DNA of 56,634 nucleotides from Bacteroidaceae bacterium (GTDB taxonomy: Bacteria > Bacteroidota > Bacteroidia > Bacteroidales > Bacteroidaceae). Shown piece by piece: positions 47,494 through 56,464 of this stretch. A model generated the notes under the pieces. The model made no database searches and was not told the DNA's origin. It was given only the letters and a program-made list of their open reading frames with translations. A program made the translations under genes and the position numbers. The stretch covers positions 1 through 56,634 of the forward strand of contig JAKSIQ010000008.1 in NCBI GenBank assembly GCA_024398755.1, in the 5' to 3' direction. Each line of letters starts with the position of its first letter. Within the stretch, counting starts at the first letter, position 1.

Positions 47494-47526
47494 GCAAAAT
47501 TACATTAAAAAAAAGGCTTCATCAAC
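47494..47526 (-). promoter_or_regulatory. Promoter of the homocysteine operon
   Basis: On the minus strand: GTTG (47523-47526, in the last codons of the GT4 gene), a 20-base spacer, then TAATTTTGC (47494-47502), a perfect -7 box, 21 bases upstream of the ATG at 47472. Confidence 0.6.
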
Positions 47527-48664
47527 ACCCTGAAGCAAGCAATTTCCGATAAAGTGCCATTGTTTTAACACAAAATGATGTGTCTGAAAATGTTTTTGCA
47601 TATTCCAGCCCCTTTTCCACCATTCTTTTCCGTATGCTGTCATCGGCCAACAGACGGTTGAAACACGCTGCCAGTTCAGAATGGTCATCCGGGTCGATAT
47701 AAATGGAATCAGGACCGCCGGCTTCTTCAAGGCACGATCCGGTTGCCGCTATGACAGGCACGCCCGACCACAGAGCTTCAAGAATCGGAATGCCGAAACC
47801 TTCAATACGTGACGGATATACAAATATCTGAGCCATGCGGTAAATGCAAGGCAGATCTCTGAAATCAACGCCTGATATATGCAACAGTCTATCAGACAAT
47901 CCTTTGTCCCGTGCATATTGCAGTACTGATTCAGTATATGGAGTTGCTTTTCCAACTATTACCAGCGAAACGTTCTCTTCAGTATTTTCCAATGCCTTTA
48001 CAGCCAGAAGAACGTTCTTCCTCTCTTCTACCGTACCGACATTCAGAATATACCTGTCAGGCAGCGAATACTTCTTTTTCACTTCCATCAGCCTTTCAGG
48101 TGACTGCGGCTGCATGAACGAACTGTCACATCCCTGGTAAATGACCTGAATCTTTTCTGGATCAATGTGATAATGGCAGATTATGTCACGCTTGGTGAAT
48201 TCACTTATGGCTATTACGACATCGGCTATTTTACATGCTCTGCGACTCTTGATGTCATAAACCAGTCTGTCAAAAGGCTTGTAAAGTTTCGGATAATGTC
48301 TGAATATGAGGTCATGTACGGTCACTACGGTTTTTGTTCCCGTATTACGTCCAATGAACGAAGGCAGTTCCCCACTCAGTCCGTGATAAACATCAACTTT
48401 GTCACGTCTGATGTCAGATACTATGAGCAAACTTCTCCATAGTGATGGAAACAGTTTACCTACAATGCCTCTCGGGTAACGTCTGTCAACCGATGACCGG
48501 TCATTGAAGAAACCTATTGCTCTTTCTGCCGGGTGTTTGGGAGAATACGCAATATAACTGTTGTCAGGCGCATTGTCAGCCAACAATCCTATAACATACC
48601 GGCTGTAATTTCCCAGACCAGTAAAATTGCGCATTGCCCTTTTGGCATCAAATCCTATCTTCAT
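47522..48664 (-). CDS. GT4 family glycosyltransferase
   Basis: A 380-residue GT-B enzyme. The N-terminal domain starts [24 protein letters not shown] with the acceptor loop GLGNYSR; the C-terminal domain has [19 protein letters not shown] and the nucleotide-sugar E288-x7-E296 motif ([11 protein letters not shown]). It probably adds mannose, rhamnose or a similar sugar to a surface glycan or glycolipid on the cytoplasmic face; the substrate is not readable. Its ATG overlaps the rnhB stop by four bases (ATGA). No other glycan-synthesis gene is nearby. Confidence 0.9.
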   Translation of the reverse strand: MKIGFDAKRAMRNFTGLGNYSRYVIGLLADNAPDNSYIAYSPKHPAERAIGFFNDRSSVDRRYPRGIVGKLFPSLWRSLLIVSDIRRDKVDVYHGLSGELPSFIGRNTGTKTVVTVHDLIFRHYPKLYKPFDRLVYDIKSRRACKIADVVIAISEFTKRDIICHYHIDPEKIQVIYQGCDSSFMQPQSPERLMEVKKKYSLPDRYILNVGTVEERKNVLLAVKALENTEENVSLVIVGKATPYTESVLQYARDKGLSDRLLHISGVDFRDLPCIYRMAQIFVYPSRIEGFGIPILEALWSGVPVIAATGSCLEEAGGPDSIYIDPDDHSELAACFNRLLADDSIRKRMVEKGLEYAKTFSDTSFCVKTMALYRKLLASGC

Positions 48665-49293
48665 GGGTTACTTTCAAACGATAATGATAACTGCTTGTCT
48701 CCTAGTAAATTGAATGACATTCTATGATATGGTGTAGTTCCATGTTCCCTGATTGCTTCACGATGAGCGGCCGTAGGATATCCCTTGTTTTCCAACCATC
48801 CGTACTGAGGGTGTTCCATAGCTATTTCATTCATGAAATCATCACGGTATGTCTTGGCCAGAACCGATGCTGCCGCGATTGACATGTATTTTCCATCGCC
48901 TTTTACCACTGTTGTGTGCGGTATGTCCCTATATGGGTAAAAACGGTTCCCGTCAACAAGAATATGCTGTGGACGTGTCTTAAGTTCATCAAGAGCCTTG
49001 TGCATGGCCAGAATGGAAGCTTTCAGAATATTGATTCTGTCAATTTCAACATTGTCAACCATGCCGACCGCCCATGCCACTGCCTGCTGCTGGATGATTG
49101 GCCGCAATTCATAACGCTGTTTTTCCGTCAGCTGTTTGGAATCATTGAGAAGCGGGTTCTCAAAGTCTTCGGGCAGTATGACAGCTGCAGCGAACACGGG
49201 ACCTGCAAGGCAGCCACGTCCGGCTTCATCGCACCCGGCTTCAATACGACCGGGTACCATGATAGGCAACAGATGGTTTACTTTACGCTGCAT
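48661..49293 (-). CDS. rnhB: Ribonuclease HII
   Basis: A 210-residue RNase HII that cuts RNA in RNA-DNA hybrids and removes single ribonucleotides from DNA. The active-site acids are D22-E23 in AGCDEAGRG, the Asp in ILVDGNR, and the Asp in KTYRDDFM. Start choice: ATG 49293 keeps the LLPxM.. segment present in relatives, while ATG 49260 would remove it. With 49293 it overlaps the end of the GH3 gene by 16 bases. Part of a packed minus-strand run. Confidence 0.95.
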   Translation of the reverse strand: MQRKVNHLLPIMVPGRIEAGCDEAGRGCLAGPVFAAAVILPEDFENPLLNDSKQLTEKQRYELRPIIQQQAVAWAVGMVDNVEIDRINILKASILAMHKALDELKTRPQHILVDGNRFYPYRDIPHTTVVKGDGKYMSIAAASVLAKTYRDDFMNEIAMEHPQYGWLENKGYPTAAHREAIREHGTTPYHRMSFNLLGDKQLSLSFESNP

Positions 49294-51596
49294 GTTTGTG
49301 ACATGACAACCGATGAACTGTTGCTGCAAAGCTGGATTTCAACCTGTCCGGGCTCAAGTGTCCAGTCATGAGCATCCTCATTCCAGTATTTCAGTTGTTC
49401 AACAGGTATTTCAAGTGTAACTTCAACCGATTCCCCACCCTTGATGCTGACACGCTTGAATGCCTTGAGTTCACGCTCAGGCCATTCAATGGTGGCATCA
49501 GTGCGATGCACATACAGCTGAGGCACGTCATCGGCTTCAAATGTGCTTGTATTGTTTACTGTGAATGTGGCTGTTATATTCTCTCCATCAACGTACGATT
49601 CTTTTGAAAGCTTCAGGTCAGAATAGTTGAAATCAGCATAACTCAAACCGTATCCGAAAGGATACATGACAGGCAGCTGTTTTGTTGTGAACCAGCGGTA
49701 ACCTACAAGAAGGTCTTCGGTGTAAAGAGCCGTGCTGCGTCCTGCGCGTGAACCGTTGTTTATCCGGTCCTCACTGGCTACAAGATTGACGAATATGTCG
49801 GCATCGATGGGAGCATCGGTCTGCGGGAAGTTCTTCAAGGCGTATGCCGGTGAATCTTCAAGTTTGTAAGGATACGAGAACGGCAGACGGCCCGATGGCG
49901 ATATTGTGCCAAGAAGCATGTCTGCAAGAGCATGACCGCCTTCAGAACCGTTGAACCATGACTGGATTATGGCAGGCACCAGAGAGTCTGTCTTTCTGAG
50001 ATCCACAGGACCACCAGCCACTGCTATGAAAACGGTATTCGGATTTGCCTTGACTACAGCTTCAAGAACATCCTCCTGTCCGTATGGCAGCATTATGTCC
50101 TGACGGTCACTGCCTTCGGTCTCCCACTGACGGTTGGTACCTCCAAAGAAGAATACCACATCGGCACTTTCAGCTGCCTTGACAGCCTGGTCAATCATGT
50201 CCTGTCTTGCCTTTTCCTGCTGTTTGCGGGCTGCTTCAAGTTCCTGTGGAGACTGACGTCTGAAACCGAAACCAAAGCCGAATCCGCCACCAAAGCCACC
50301 CATTCGGGCCTGCTGCGACGTGTAGCCCTGAGCATATTCAATTTCCACACCCTCCGGAACACGGTCCATAAGACCATGAAGCGGAGTAATTTCGTTCTTT
50401 GCCTTTACTCCTGCACCTACTCCGCCATTGCACATTTTACGGTCTGCATTGTCGCCTATCACTGCAATCTTGTGAATTTTTGATGCATCAACAGGCAGAA
50501 TGCCGTTGTTCTTGAGCAATACTACCGATTTGGCTGCAACATTGTATGATATTGCCGCCTGTTCCGGTTTTGCCGTCATTTCGGCTGTCATCTTTTCCTC
50601 CGGTACAGGGTCTATGAGCAGTCTGACGCGCAGTATTTCACGTACCCTTTCGTTTATGAGCTCTTCAGATACCGCACCGCTGGCAACCGAATCAATCAGA
50701 GCCTGACCGAAATATGTCTGGGTCGGCATTTCAACATTCAGACCTGCTGTAATTGAAGGAACCGTGCTGTGTGTTCCACCCCAGTCGGAAATAACCATGC
50801 CCTTGAATCCCCAGTCCTGACGCAGAATGTCATTAAGCAGGACCTTGTTTTCAGCACACCAGTATCCGTTTATCTTGTTGTAGGCCGACATTACACCGTA
50901 TGCATTGCCTTCAACCGCACCGGCTTCAAATGCCGGCAGATATATTTCTCTCATGGCACGTGGTGACACTATGACATCAACGCTTCCGCGGTTGGTTTCC
51001 TGATTGTTCAGCGCGAAATGTTTCATGCATGCTGCAACGCCATTGTCCTGGACACCGTGAACGTATCCTACAGTAATGCGTGACGATAGATACGGGTCTT
51101 CACTCAGATATTCGAACGTACGTCCTCCTGTAGGAATACGCTGAATGTTGATTGCAGGGCCCAGAATCATGTCTTTTCCGCGAAGACGTGCCTCTCGGGC
51201 CATACCAGTACCATATTCGTATGCCAATTCCTCACTCCAGGTAGCTGCAAGTGCGCTTCCGGTTGGAAAGAATGTGGCAGAATCATTGCTCAGGTTGAGC
51301 GGATTCCATGACTTGGGTTCCATTTCCTCACGTATTCCGAACGGGCCGTCGGCATAATACATGTCTGCAATACCTTGTGACGGCACACCTTCGGTAGTGA
51401 ACATGTTCTTTCCATGAAGCATGGCAACTTTTTCTTCGAGAGTCATTCCGGAAATGATTCTGTCTATCTTCTTTTCATTTGCAAGCAGTCTGTTTTCAAC
51501 TGTCATGCGGTCGCGCGACAGTACGCTGACATTTTCATTGCATCCGCAAATTGCAAGTGCTGCAATTGAACAGATGACGGCGATGGTTGTTCTCAT
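49278..51596 (-). CDS. GH3 family beta-glycosidase lipoprotein
   Basis: A 772-residue lipoprotein (start [11 protein letters not shown] at 51596; lipobox AICGC, Cys19). The TIM-barrel domain shows [31 protein letters not shown] and the nucleophile Asp271 in VISDWGG. The alpha/beta sandwich domain has [13 protein letters not shown] and [18 protein letters not shown]; a C-terminal fibronectin-III-like domain closes the protein (about 660-770). GH3 enzymes release beta-linked glucose or xylose. An unusual Gly/Phe-rich stretch followed by a charged helix (about 435-475) is inserted in the sandwich domain. The gene starts 12 bases after the C11 peptidase gene. Confidence 0.92.
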   Translation of the reverse strand: MRTTIAVICSIAALAICGCNENVSVLSRDRMTVENRLLANEKKIDRIISGMTLEEKVAMLHGKNMFTTEGVPSQGIADMYYADGPFGIREEMEPKSWNPLNLSNDSATFFPTGSALAATWSEELAYEYGTGMAREARLRGKDMILGPAINIQRIPTGGRTFEYLSEDPYLSSRITVGYVHGVQDNGVAACMKHFALNNQETNRGSVDVIVSPRAMREIYLPAFEAGAVEGNAYGVMSAYNKINGYWCAENKVLLNDILRQDWGFKGMVISDWGGTHSTVPSITAGLNVEMPTQTYFGQALIDSVASGAVSEELINERVREILRVRLLIDPVPEEKMTAEMTAKPEQAAISYNVAAKSVVLLKNNGILPVDASKIHKIAVIGDNADRKMCNGGVGAGVKAKNEITPLHGLMDRVPEGVEIEYAQGYTSQQARMGGFGGGFGFGFGFRRQSPQELEAARKQQEKARQDMIDQAVKAAESADVVFFFGGTNRQWETEGSDRQDIMLPYGQEDVLEAVVKANPNTVFIAVAGGPVDLRKTDSLVPAIIQSWFNGSEGGHALADMLLGTISPSGRLPFSYPYKLEDSPAYALKNFPQTDAPIDADIFVNLVASEDRINNGSRAGRSTALYTEDLLVGYRWFTTKQLPVMYPFGYGLSYADFNYSDLKLSKESYVDGENITATFTVNNTSTFEADDVPQLYVHRTDATIEWPERELKAFKRVSIKGGESVEVTLEIPVEQLKYWNEDAHDWTLEPGQVEIQLCSNSSSVVMSQTCSVK

Positions 51597-51608
51597 ATTA
51601 TTCAAGTG

Positions 51609-52874
51609 TTATTTGTAATTGGTTGCTTTACTCCATTTGAGGTCTGAATACATGTTGTTCAGACCATTGCTGTCAAATTCATCAAACGGTATGTATACTG
51701 ACAATCCGGAAAATTCCGTCACGGTTATCTTTTCCGGACAGCCTACAAACAGTTCCGGGGTTGATGCCGAAAACAGTACGCATCTTTCAAGCTGGCTGTT
51801 GAATTCAGCAATCTGCAGATTGTCAGATGCCAGTTTCCGTACTACCGACTTCAGGTCAAAAGACACTGTCCTGTCGTTACCTTTCATGTCTTCAAACCGA
51901 TCAAGTTCCTGTACGTCTGAAAAATCCGTGCGATCAAGATTATCCGGTATGGTGGACACAATCTTTCCAAAACAGGCGGCAAGACTGTCAAGACCTTCGG
52001 TCCTGACAAGCGACACTGCTGCAAGACGATTGAATCCGTCCATAGCGTTGTAATATGAATAAAAGTCACGGCATACGCCGATAAGCTGTCCTTTTGCAAG
52101 TTTGGCGGTAATTGAATAGTATGGGAAACCGTTCGCCATTATTTCAGTTGACGACGATATGAAGTACCGCGTCTTGTCCTTCAGCTCATACGCCACTTCA
52201 ACACATCCCATATAGCAGGCATCGCACATTATGAAATCAAAGCAGTGGTCAGGTATGGCATTGGCCATATCTTTGATTTCCATTCCGGAATAGTAAGGGT
52301 ATTGCGAAGCATCTTCAATGGAGAACGAGCGTGTCAGAGGAGACACCTGAAGTGTTTTGGCGGCCTTAAGCATCATTTTGCCTGACCGGTATCCCAGATT
52401 GTATGCCAGCTGGCCCAACATTGATGTGGGAACCCATCCCGATCCATGCGACCAAAGCAGCAACCCGTATTCTCTGTTCGGAAACATATCAAGCATGCAG
52501 TCAATTGCCATTTTCAATGTTTCAGAATCGGACGATTTCAGATTGCTGCCGAATTCCCTGACGGTTTCTTCCACTCCATCATGAATATTCAACAGTACAG
52601 ACTGTTTGTTAGGCCGGTCTATCAATGCCAGAATATTGCAGTGTGAGCAGTTCTCCGCATACAGGCTCTGTTTCATGGCCTTAAGATTCGGCTCCACGTA
52701 ATTGGAAAGGTTGTTGTCGGCAGCCATATAGACCAGTATTGTTTTTGCAGGCGTTTCATCGTCATCGGTCTTCAGTTTGTCGGTACATGACAACTGAACG
52801 GCTGCCAGCGCCATGCACCACAACAGACTGTTCTTTCTTATTCTGGAAAACAACACCCCGGTCATGATTATCAT
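51609..52874 (-). CDS. C11 (clostripain-family) peptidase lipoprotein
   Basis: A 421-residue lipoprotein (lipobox QLSC, Cys30; start could be the second ATG at 52865). The caspase-like catalytic dyad is H143 (LLLWSHGSGW) and C220 (FIMCDACYMGCVE), with KTILVYMAADNNLS at 44-57 as the first strand. C11 enzymes cut after Arg or Lys and often self-process; the Bacteroides fragilis enzyme fragipain activates a toxin. Its start overlaps the stop of the secreted repeat protein gene (ATGA), so the two are translationally coupled; that protein is a candidate substrate. Confidence 0.9.
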   Translation of the reverse strand: MIIMTGVLFSRIRKNSLLWCMALAAVQLSCTDKLKTDDDETPAKTILVYMAADNNLSNYVEPNLKAMKQSLYAENCSHCNILALIDRPNKQSVLLNIHDGVEETVREFGSNLKSSDSETLKMAIDCMLDMFPNREYGLLLWSHGSGWVPTSMLGQLAYNLGYRSGKMMLKAAKTLQVSPLTRSFSIEDASQYPYYSGMEIKDMANAIPDHCFDFIMCDACYMGCVEVAYELKDKTRYFISSSTEIMANGFPYYSITAKLAKGQLIGVCRDFYSYYNAMDGFNRLAAVSLVRTEGLDSLAACFGKIVSTIPDNLDRTDFSDVQELDRFEDMKGNDRTVSFDLKSVVRKLASDNLQIAEFNSQLERCVLFSASTPELFVGCPEKITVTEFSGLSVYIPFDEFDSNGLNNMYSDLKWSKATNYK

Positions 52875-54097
52875 TCAGGTATCAGCATACCGTTTCCTCC
52901 AAGTTTGTATTCCTTGGCCTGCAGATAGCTGTTAGCCGGATCTGATGACTTGTAATATACATTGCCACGGCCCTTTATCTGGCCAGCACCTTTTTCTACA
53001 CCCTGCTGGAAACTTATGGCTGTAACATGTGAATCGTCATGTACATTCCATACGGCGCCCTTGTCCAAGGATATGCGTACATCAGCCTGGGCATTGTTTT
53101 CAGCATTGACAGCTGCAGCCAGCGACGCCCCTTTACCAAGTGACAATGAAACCGCACATATACTGTCTGTTACAATGTCGCCTCTCAACTTCTGCTTTGA
53201 AGCTGACAGGCCTACATATCCTCCGTGTATTGATATCAGACAGTCATCGGCAAACGATATTGAATTGCCTGAAAAAACAGCATCGGCACGGCCGTTGTCA
53301 CCAAGAAGCAGCGGGCCGTCTGACCACTCCAGTTTGCACTTCTCCATGAACATCCTGCCACACGTGCCATTGTCTTCCGATATGAAGAAACCACAGGAAG
53401 CGCCCTGTGTCAGCTCGCATTTTTCAAGTCTTAACGCCCCGCCCTCTTTTATGTGTCCTATCGGGGCCGATGCAGCTTCCATACGGCATTCAACTGCATG
53501 TATGTCTCCTTTGCTGCTGAACAGAGGAGAGGCATTTCCTTTAGTCTGTCCTACAACAAGCGATGCGTCAACACAACCGTCGTGGCCGGTTGAAATTGCA
53601 GGACTCAATTTGGAATATGAATTGATTGTGTATTCATCTATTCTTACTGTACCGCCATTGGAACTGTAGATTGCGCTTGACCGCTCTTTTGACATGAGGG
53701 CCTTGCCTTTATTGACTTTTACCACAGAGCTGTCCCCTATTGAGGAAATGCCGTATGAACTGTTCGCATGCGAAGTGACATCACACTGGAAAACGGTAAC
53801 AGCACTTCCGTCAGTAACCAGAAGCGCCGAGTTGGAGCCTGTCTCCTCTCTGTCCGAGTCAGTACTGCCTCCGGCGGTCTTGTTCATCCTGACACCGGTC
53901 AGGTCAAGATCTGCCGCACCGGTAACATACACGACACAACCGTTGTTCACTACTGATTCCAGAGTGACATGTGAACGGTACTGGTTTTTCTCTGTATTGC
54001 CATCAACGACATAAGTCGCTGGAATAGTCTGATTTGCAGCATGCGCGGAAAGGTACATGACCGATACCGACAGGAACAATACGTTTTTCAATTTCAT
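52871..54097 (-). CDS. Secreted beta-helix-like protein of unknown function
   Basis: A 408-residue protein with a signal peptide (MKLKNVLFLSVSVMYLSAHA). Short alternating strands with frequent small residues and turns (GCVVYVTGAADLDLTGVRM, GSAVTVFQCDV, GALRLEKCELTQGASCGFF) suggest a right-handed beta-helix like those of autotransporter passengers or adhesins, but no barrel or sorting domain follows. It ends NGMLIPE. Several Lys/Arg-rich turns (e.g. SKERSS) offer sites for the co-encoded C11 peptidase. The first gene of the run leading to rnhB and GT4. No named family recognised. Confidence 0.75.
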   Translation of the reverse strand: MKLKNVLFLSVSVMYLSAHAANQTIPATYVVDGNTEKNQYRSHVTLESVVNNGCVVYVTGAADLDLTGVRMNKTAGGSTDSDREETGSNSALLVTDGSAVTVFQCDVTSHANSSYGISSIGDSSVVKVNKGKALMSKERSSAIYSSNGGTVRIDEYTINSYSKLSPAISTGHDGCVDASLVVGQTKGNASPLFSSKGDIHAVECRMEAASAPIGHIKEGGALRLEKCELTQGASCGFFISEDNGTCGRMFMEKCKLEWSDGPLLLGDNGRADAVFSGNSISFADDCLISIHGGYVGLSASKQKLRGDIVTDSICAVSLSLGKGASLAAAVNAENNAQADVRISLDKGAVWNVHDDSHVTAISFQQGVEKGAGQIKGRGNVYYKSSDPANSYLQAKEYKLGGNGMLIPE

Positions 54098-54137
54098 AAT
54101 TGGAAATATAATGTGGTAAAGGTAGTATTTTTTTCCC

Positions 54138-54146
54138 TAAATTCGC
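54138..54146 (+). promoter_or_regulatory. -7-like box for dcp
   Basis: TAAATTCGC, one mismatch from TAnnTTTGC, 22 bases upstream of the ATG. Confidence 0.4.
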
Positions 54147-54168
54147 GCATCAAATCAATCTACAAATA

Positions 54169-56298
54169 ATGACAAGGAAAATTATAGTGTCAGCATGTCT
54201 GACGCTATTGTGTGCATGCAACATGAAAGAAAACGTACTGCTTACAGAATCGTCGCTGCCATACGGCGCACCCCAGTTTGACAAAATAGCCGACAGCGAC
54301 TACATGCCGGCGTTCAAGCAGGCCATAGCCACCGGAAAGAATGAAATCGATCAGATTGCAGCCAATCCTGAGGCCCCGACGTTTGAGAACACCATTGCCG
54401 CTCTGGCATATGCCGGCAGCGGTTTTGAAAAGGTTGCAGAAATATTCTACAACATATTGGAGGCCGATTACAGCGACGAACTTCAGCAGATTGCCGAGGA
54501 ACTGACACCGTTGGAGAACGAATACAGCACATACATAACCCAGAACGAAAAGCTGTTTGAACGCATCAGAGCGGTTTATGACATGCGTGATTCGCTGACA
54601 CTTGACCCGGACCAGCGCAAACTGCTGATTGACACATACAAATCGTTCCAGCGCAGCGGTGCCGAACTGGGCCCCGAAGACAAGAAGACTCTCTCGCAGT
54701 ACAACGAAAAGCTTTCTTTGCTTTCGCTGGAATTCGGCAGGAACGCATTGGCATCGACCAACGCATTCACCATGCATCTGACCGATACGGCCGATGTCTC
54801 AGGACTGCCCGGATTCGTTCTTGACATGGCAGCCCAGGCTGCTGCTGAAAAGGGACTTGAAGGATGGGTATTTGACTTGTCTGCACCAAGTTACAGCAGT
54901 TTCATGAAGTACAGCGACAAGCGTGGACTCAGAGAAAAAATGTATCGTGCCTATAACCGCCGCGCCTTTGAAGACGACTATGACAATACAGAAGTAATAC
55001 GGCAGCTTGTGGATTTGAGATACAGCAAAGCCTCGCTTTTGGGCTATGACAACTATGCCCAGTATCAGACCGAAGAACGTATGGTCGAAACGCCTGAAAA
55101 CGTATGGGATTTCCTGTCGCGTCTTGGCGGACCTGCCCTGCCTGTAGCGAGGCAGCAGGTGGCTCAGGTTCTGGAATTCGCACGCAAAAACGGATTTGAC
55201 GATGCGGAAATCATGCCATGGGACTTCAGCTATTGGGCTGAAAAGCTGCGCGCCTGCGAATATGACCTGAGTGATGAGGCTCTGAAACCGTATTTCCAGC
55301 TTGAGAACTGCATAGATGCCATTTTCAGTCTGGCAGGACGTCTGTATGGCATAAGCTTCAAGCGCATTGACCTGCCCGTATATCATCCTGATGTCCAGGT
55401 CTATGATGTCACCGATGCTGACGGAAGCCATCTGGCACTCTTCTACGTTGACTTCTTTCCACGTGCCAGCAAGCGTAGCGGTGCATGGATGACATCGTTC
55501 CGGGAACAGAAAATCCAGAATGGTGTGGAACAGCGTCCAATAGTCAGTCTTGTGACCAATTTCACCAAACCGACGGCCGATGCCCCATCGCTCATAACAC
55601 ACGACGAGTTCACCACCCTGCTTCACGAATTCGGCCATTCACTGCATGGTATCCTTGCCAAGGGACGTTATCCTGGTCAGACAGGCACCAGTGTTGACCA
55701 TGACTTTGTGGAACTGCCTTCGCAGATCATGGAAAACTGGGCATACGAGAAGGAATTCCTGCAGTCATTTGCACGTCATTACCAGACTGGCGAGGCTCTG
55801 CCGGACACTCTGATTGACCGCATCATTGCCGCAAAGAACTTCCTTTCCGCCTACTACCACATGCGCCAGCTTCAGTATGGAACCATAGACATGGCCTGGC
55901 ATACGCTGACAAGCCTGCCGGAGCAGTCCGTAATTGACTTTGAGCATAATGCCATCAGACCAATACAATACATGCCAATTGTTGAAGGAACACTGTCATC
56001 AACATCGTTCAGTCATATTTTCTCGGGTGGTTATGCTGCCGGCTACTATTCATACAAATGGGCCGAAGTGCTTGCAGCCGATGCGTTCTCGCTGTTTCAG
56101 GAAAAGGGTATTTTCGATGCTGAGACCGCCGCAAAGTTCCGCCATCTCCTTGAACAGGGAGGTACGGTCGAAGCCTCACAGCTGTATTACGACTTCCGCG
56201 GTCACAGTCCGGAACCGGAAGCGCTGCTGCGCCAGCTGGATATAATAGGGGTAGCGCTGCCATTTTGTACAAAAGTACCAATAAGCACTGAAAATTAG
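54169..56298 (+). CDS. dcp: M3 family peptidyl-dipeptidase lipoprotein
   Basis: A 709-residue zinc peptidase of the Dcp/thimet-oligopeptidase family that removes dipeptides from peptide C-termini. The zinc site is H486-E487-F488-G489-H490 with E515 (FVELPSQIMENW), spaced as in the family. A lipobox (LLCAC, Cys17) places it on a membrane facing the periplasm. Family end sequence YDFRGHSPEPEALLRQLDII is followed by about 15 residues (VALPFCTKVPISTEN) that relatives lack; this tail contains a TTTTGTACAAAA palindrome at DNA level and may come from a rearrangement after the gene. Monocistronic. Confidence 0.93.
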   Translation: MTRKIIVSACLTLLCACNMKENVLLTESSLPYGAPQFDKIADSDYMPAFKQAIATGKNEIDQIAANPEAPTFENTIAALAYAGSGFEKVAEIFYNILEADYSDELQQIAEELTPLENEYSTYITQNEKLFERIRAVYDMRDSLTLDPDQRKLLIDTYKSFQRSGAELGPEDKKTLSQYNEKLSLLSLEFGRNALASTNAFTMHLTDTADVSGLPGFVLDMAAQAAAEKGLEGWVFDLSAPSYSSFMKYSDKRGLREKMYRAYNRRAFEDDYDNTEVIRQLVDLRYSKASLLGYDNYAQYQTEERMVETPENVWDFLSRLGGPALPVARQQVAQVLEFARKNGFDDAEIMPWDFSYWAEKLRACEYDLSDEALKPYFQLENCIDAIFSLAGRLYGISFKRIDLPVYHPDVQVYDVTDADGSHLALFYVDFFPRASKRSGAWMTSFREQKIQNGVEQRPIVSLVTNFTKPTADAPSLITHDEFTTLLHEFGHSLHGILAKGRYPGQTGTSVDHDFVELPSQIMENWAYEKEFLQSFARHYQTGEALPDTLIDRIIAAKNFLSAYYHMRQLQYGTIDMAWHTLTSLPEQSVIDFEHNAIRPIQYMPIVEGTLSSTSFSHIFSGGYAAGYYSYKWAEVLAADAFSLFQEKGIFDAETAAKFRHLLEQGGTVEASQLYYDFRGHSPEPEALLRQLDIIGVALPFCTKVPISTEN
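56263..56274. repeat. 12-bp perfect palindrome at the dcp 3' end
   Basis: TTTTGTACAAAA lies in the extra C-terminal codons of dcp, immediately before the AT-rich stretch that leads to the antitoxin-like gene. It could be part of a recombination site. Confidence 0.35.
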
Positions 56299-56409
56299 GA
56301 ATTGCCCCCTAAAATAGTCCAATAAGGCATTGTATACATGCTATCTATGCATCTTTACGTTCTGTATATTGTATATTTCGTATATCTCAATACAAATTGA
56401 AGGTGATAT

Positions 56410-56441
56410 ATTGTAATTTCAAATATATTATCTACATTTGC
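56410..56441 (+). promoter_or_regulatory. Promoter of the antitoxin-like gene
   Basis: ATTG (56410-56413), a 19-base spacer, then TACATTTGC (56433-56441), a perfect -7 box, 23 bases upstream of the ATG at 56465. The region 56299-56464 is otherwise AT-rich and empty. Confidence 0.6.
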
Positions 56442-56464
56442 ACATAATATATATATAACGCATT

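Noticed and set aside
52962-53669. 235-codon plus-strand frame opposite the secreted beta-helix-like gene
   Set aside because: The minus frame has a signal peptide, sensible composition and ATGA coupling to the peptidase; the plus frame is Pro/Ser-rich shadow sequence.
54799-55638. 279-codon antisense frame inside dcp
   Set aside because: It lies opposite the zinc-binding and catalytic region of a clear M3 peptidase and has no recognisable domain.
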